NCBI GenBank assembly: GCA_031290205.1
Contig: JAITNZ010000101.1
Span: 1 to 5,516, forward strand
DNA: 5,516 nt
DNA from: Spirochaetaceae bacterium
GTDB taxonomy: Bacteria; Spirochaetota; Spirochaetia; Treponematales; Breznakiellaceae
Direction of reading: 5' to 3'
Below, one piece after another: positions 5,435 to 5,516 of this stretch (the stretch's first letter is position 1; each line of letters opens with the position of its first letter). The position numbers and the translations under genes are program-made. The notes below the pieces were generated by a model. That model did not search any database, was not told the DNA's origin, and saw nothing but the letters and a program-made list of their open reading frames with translations.

Positions 5435-5516
5435 CCCCATACCCCCGACCCCCCCCCCCCCCCCCCCCCAAGCGCCCCCCCCCCCCCAGAGGCAAATTGG
5501 CGGCGGGTAGGGGGGG
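5435..5516. repeat. Long homopolymeric C tracts at the window end
   Basis: CCCCATACCCCC at 5435-5446 is the inverse of the G-rich heptamer array. It is followed by 21 consecutive C's (5449-5469), 13 C's (5475-5487) and at least seven G's (5510-5516) running off the window. No gene is visible here. Tracts of this length are very prone to slippage and to sequencing or assembly error, so exact lengths should not be trusted. If real, they could act as a phase-variable switch for a gene beyond the edge. Confidence 0.8.

Overview
This 5.5-kb bacterial chromosomal window carries four intact protein-coding genes: an OmpR-type response regulator and its sensor histidine kinase (+ strand, ATGA overlap), a D12-class adenine-N6 DNA methyltransferase on the - strand, and a PutP-type Na+/proline symporter on the + strand. 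No rRNA, tRNA, CRISPR array, transposase or phage gene was seen. The host cannot be named with certainty. GC-rich core genes, long poly-C/poly-G tracts, short tandem repeats between genes and the general style of the proteins are compatible with a host-associated spirochaete (Treponema-like). That is a low-confidence impression, not a sequence match.

Layout. Positions 1-211 hold no convincing gene but contain a large imperfect inverted repeat (about 8-134) and a second GC-rich hairpin (114-149). An A/T-rich stretch and a candidate promoter precede the response regulator, whose likely start is the ATG at 323. Regulator and kinase form a translationally coupled two-gene operon that ends at 2361. 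The kinase has a two-TM topology, and its extracytoplasmic segment is built from degenerate Pro/Trp-rich tandem repeats. A GC-rich hairpin (2384-2405) lies between the kinase and the convergently oriented methyltransferase. The methyltransferase gene is clearly AT-richer than its neighbours and has no restriction endonuclease beside it, so it looks like an acquired orphan modification gene. It is read divergently from the symporter across a 79-bp intergenic region with a palindromic ATTATAAT core, which gives a perfect TATAAT on each strand. The symporter starts at a TTG with a good ribosome binding site and keeps the known Na+ and proline ligands of PutP.

The last 204 bp (5313-5516) are non-coding and unusually structured: a G-rich heptamer array (ATGGGGT repeated, G-quadruplex potential), an 18-bp-arm inverted repeat whose loop contains TAATATTAC, a second heptamer array, then runs of 21 C, 13 C and at least 7 G reaching the window edge. 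This is the most unusual part of the window. TAATATTAC in the loop of a stem-loop beside short tandem repeats resembles the rolling-circle origin architecture of geminiviruses and other CRESS-DNA replicons. No Rep gene is visible, so that reading is speculative.

Functionally, the two-component pair probably reads an envelope or extracellular signal, the symporter imports proline (or a related solute), and the methyltransferase marks DNA. Nothing in the sequence ties the three units into one pathway.
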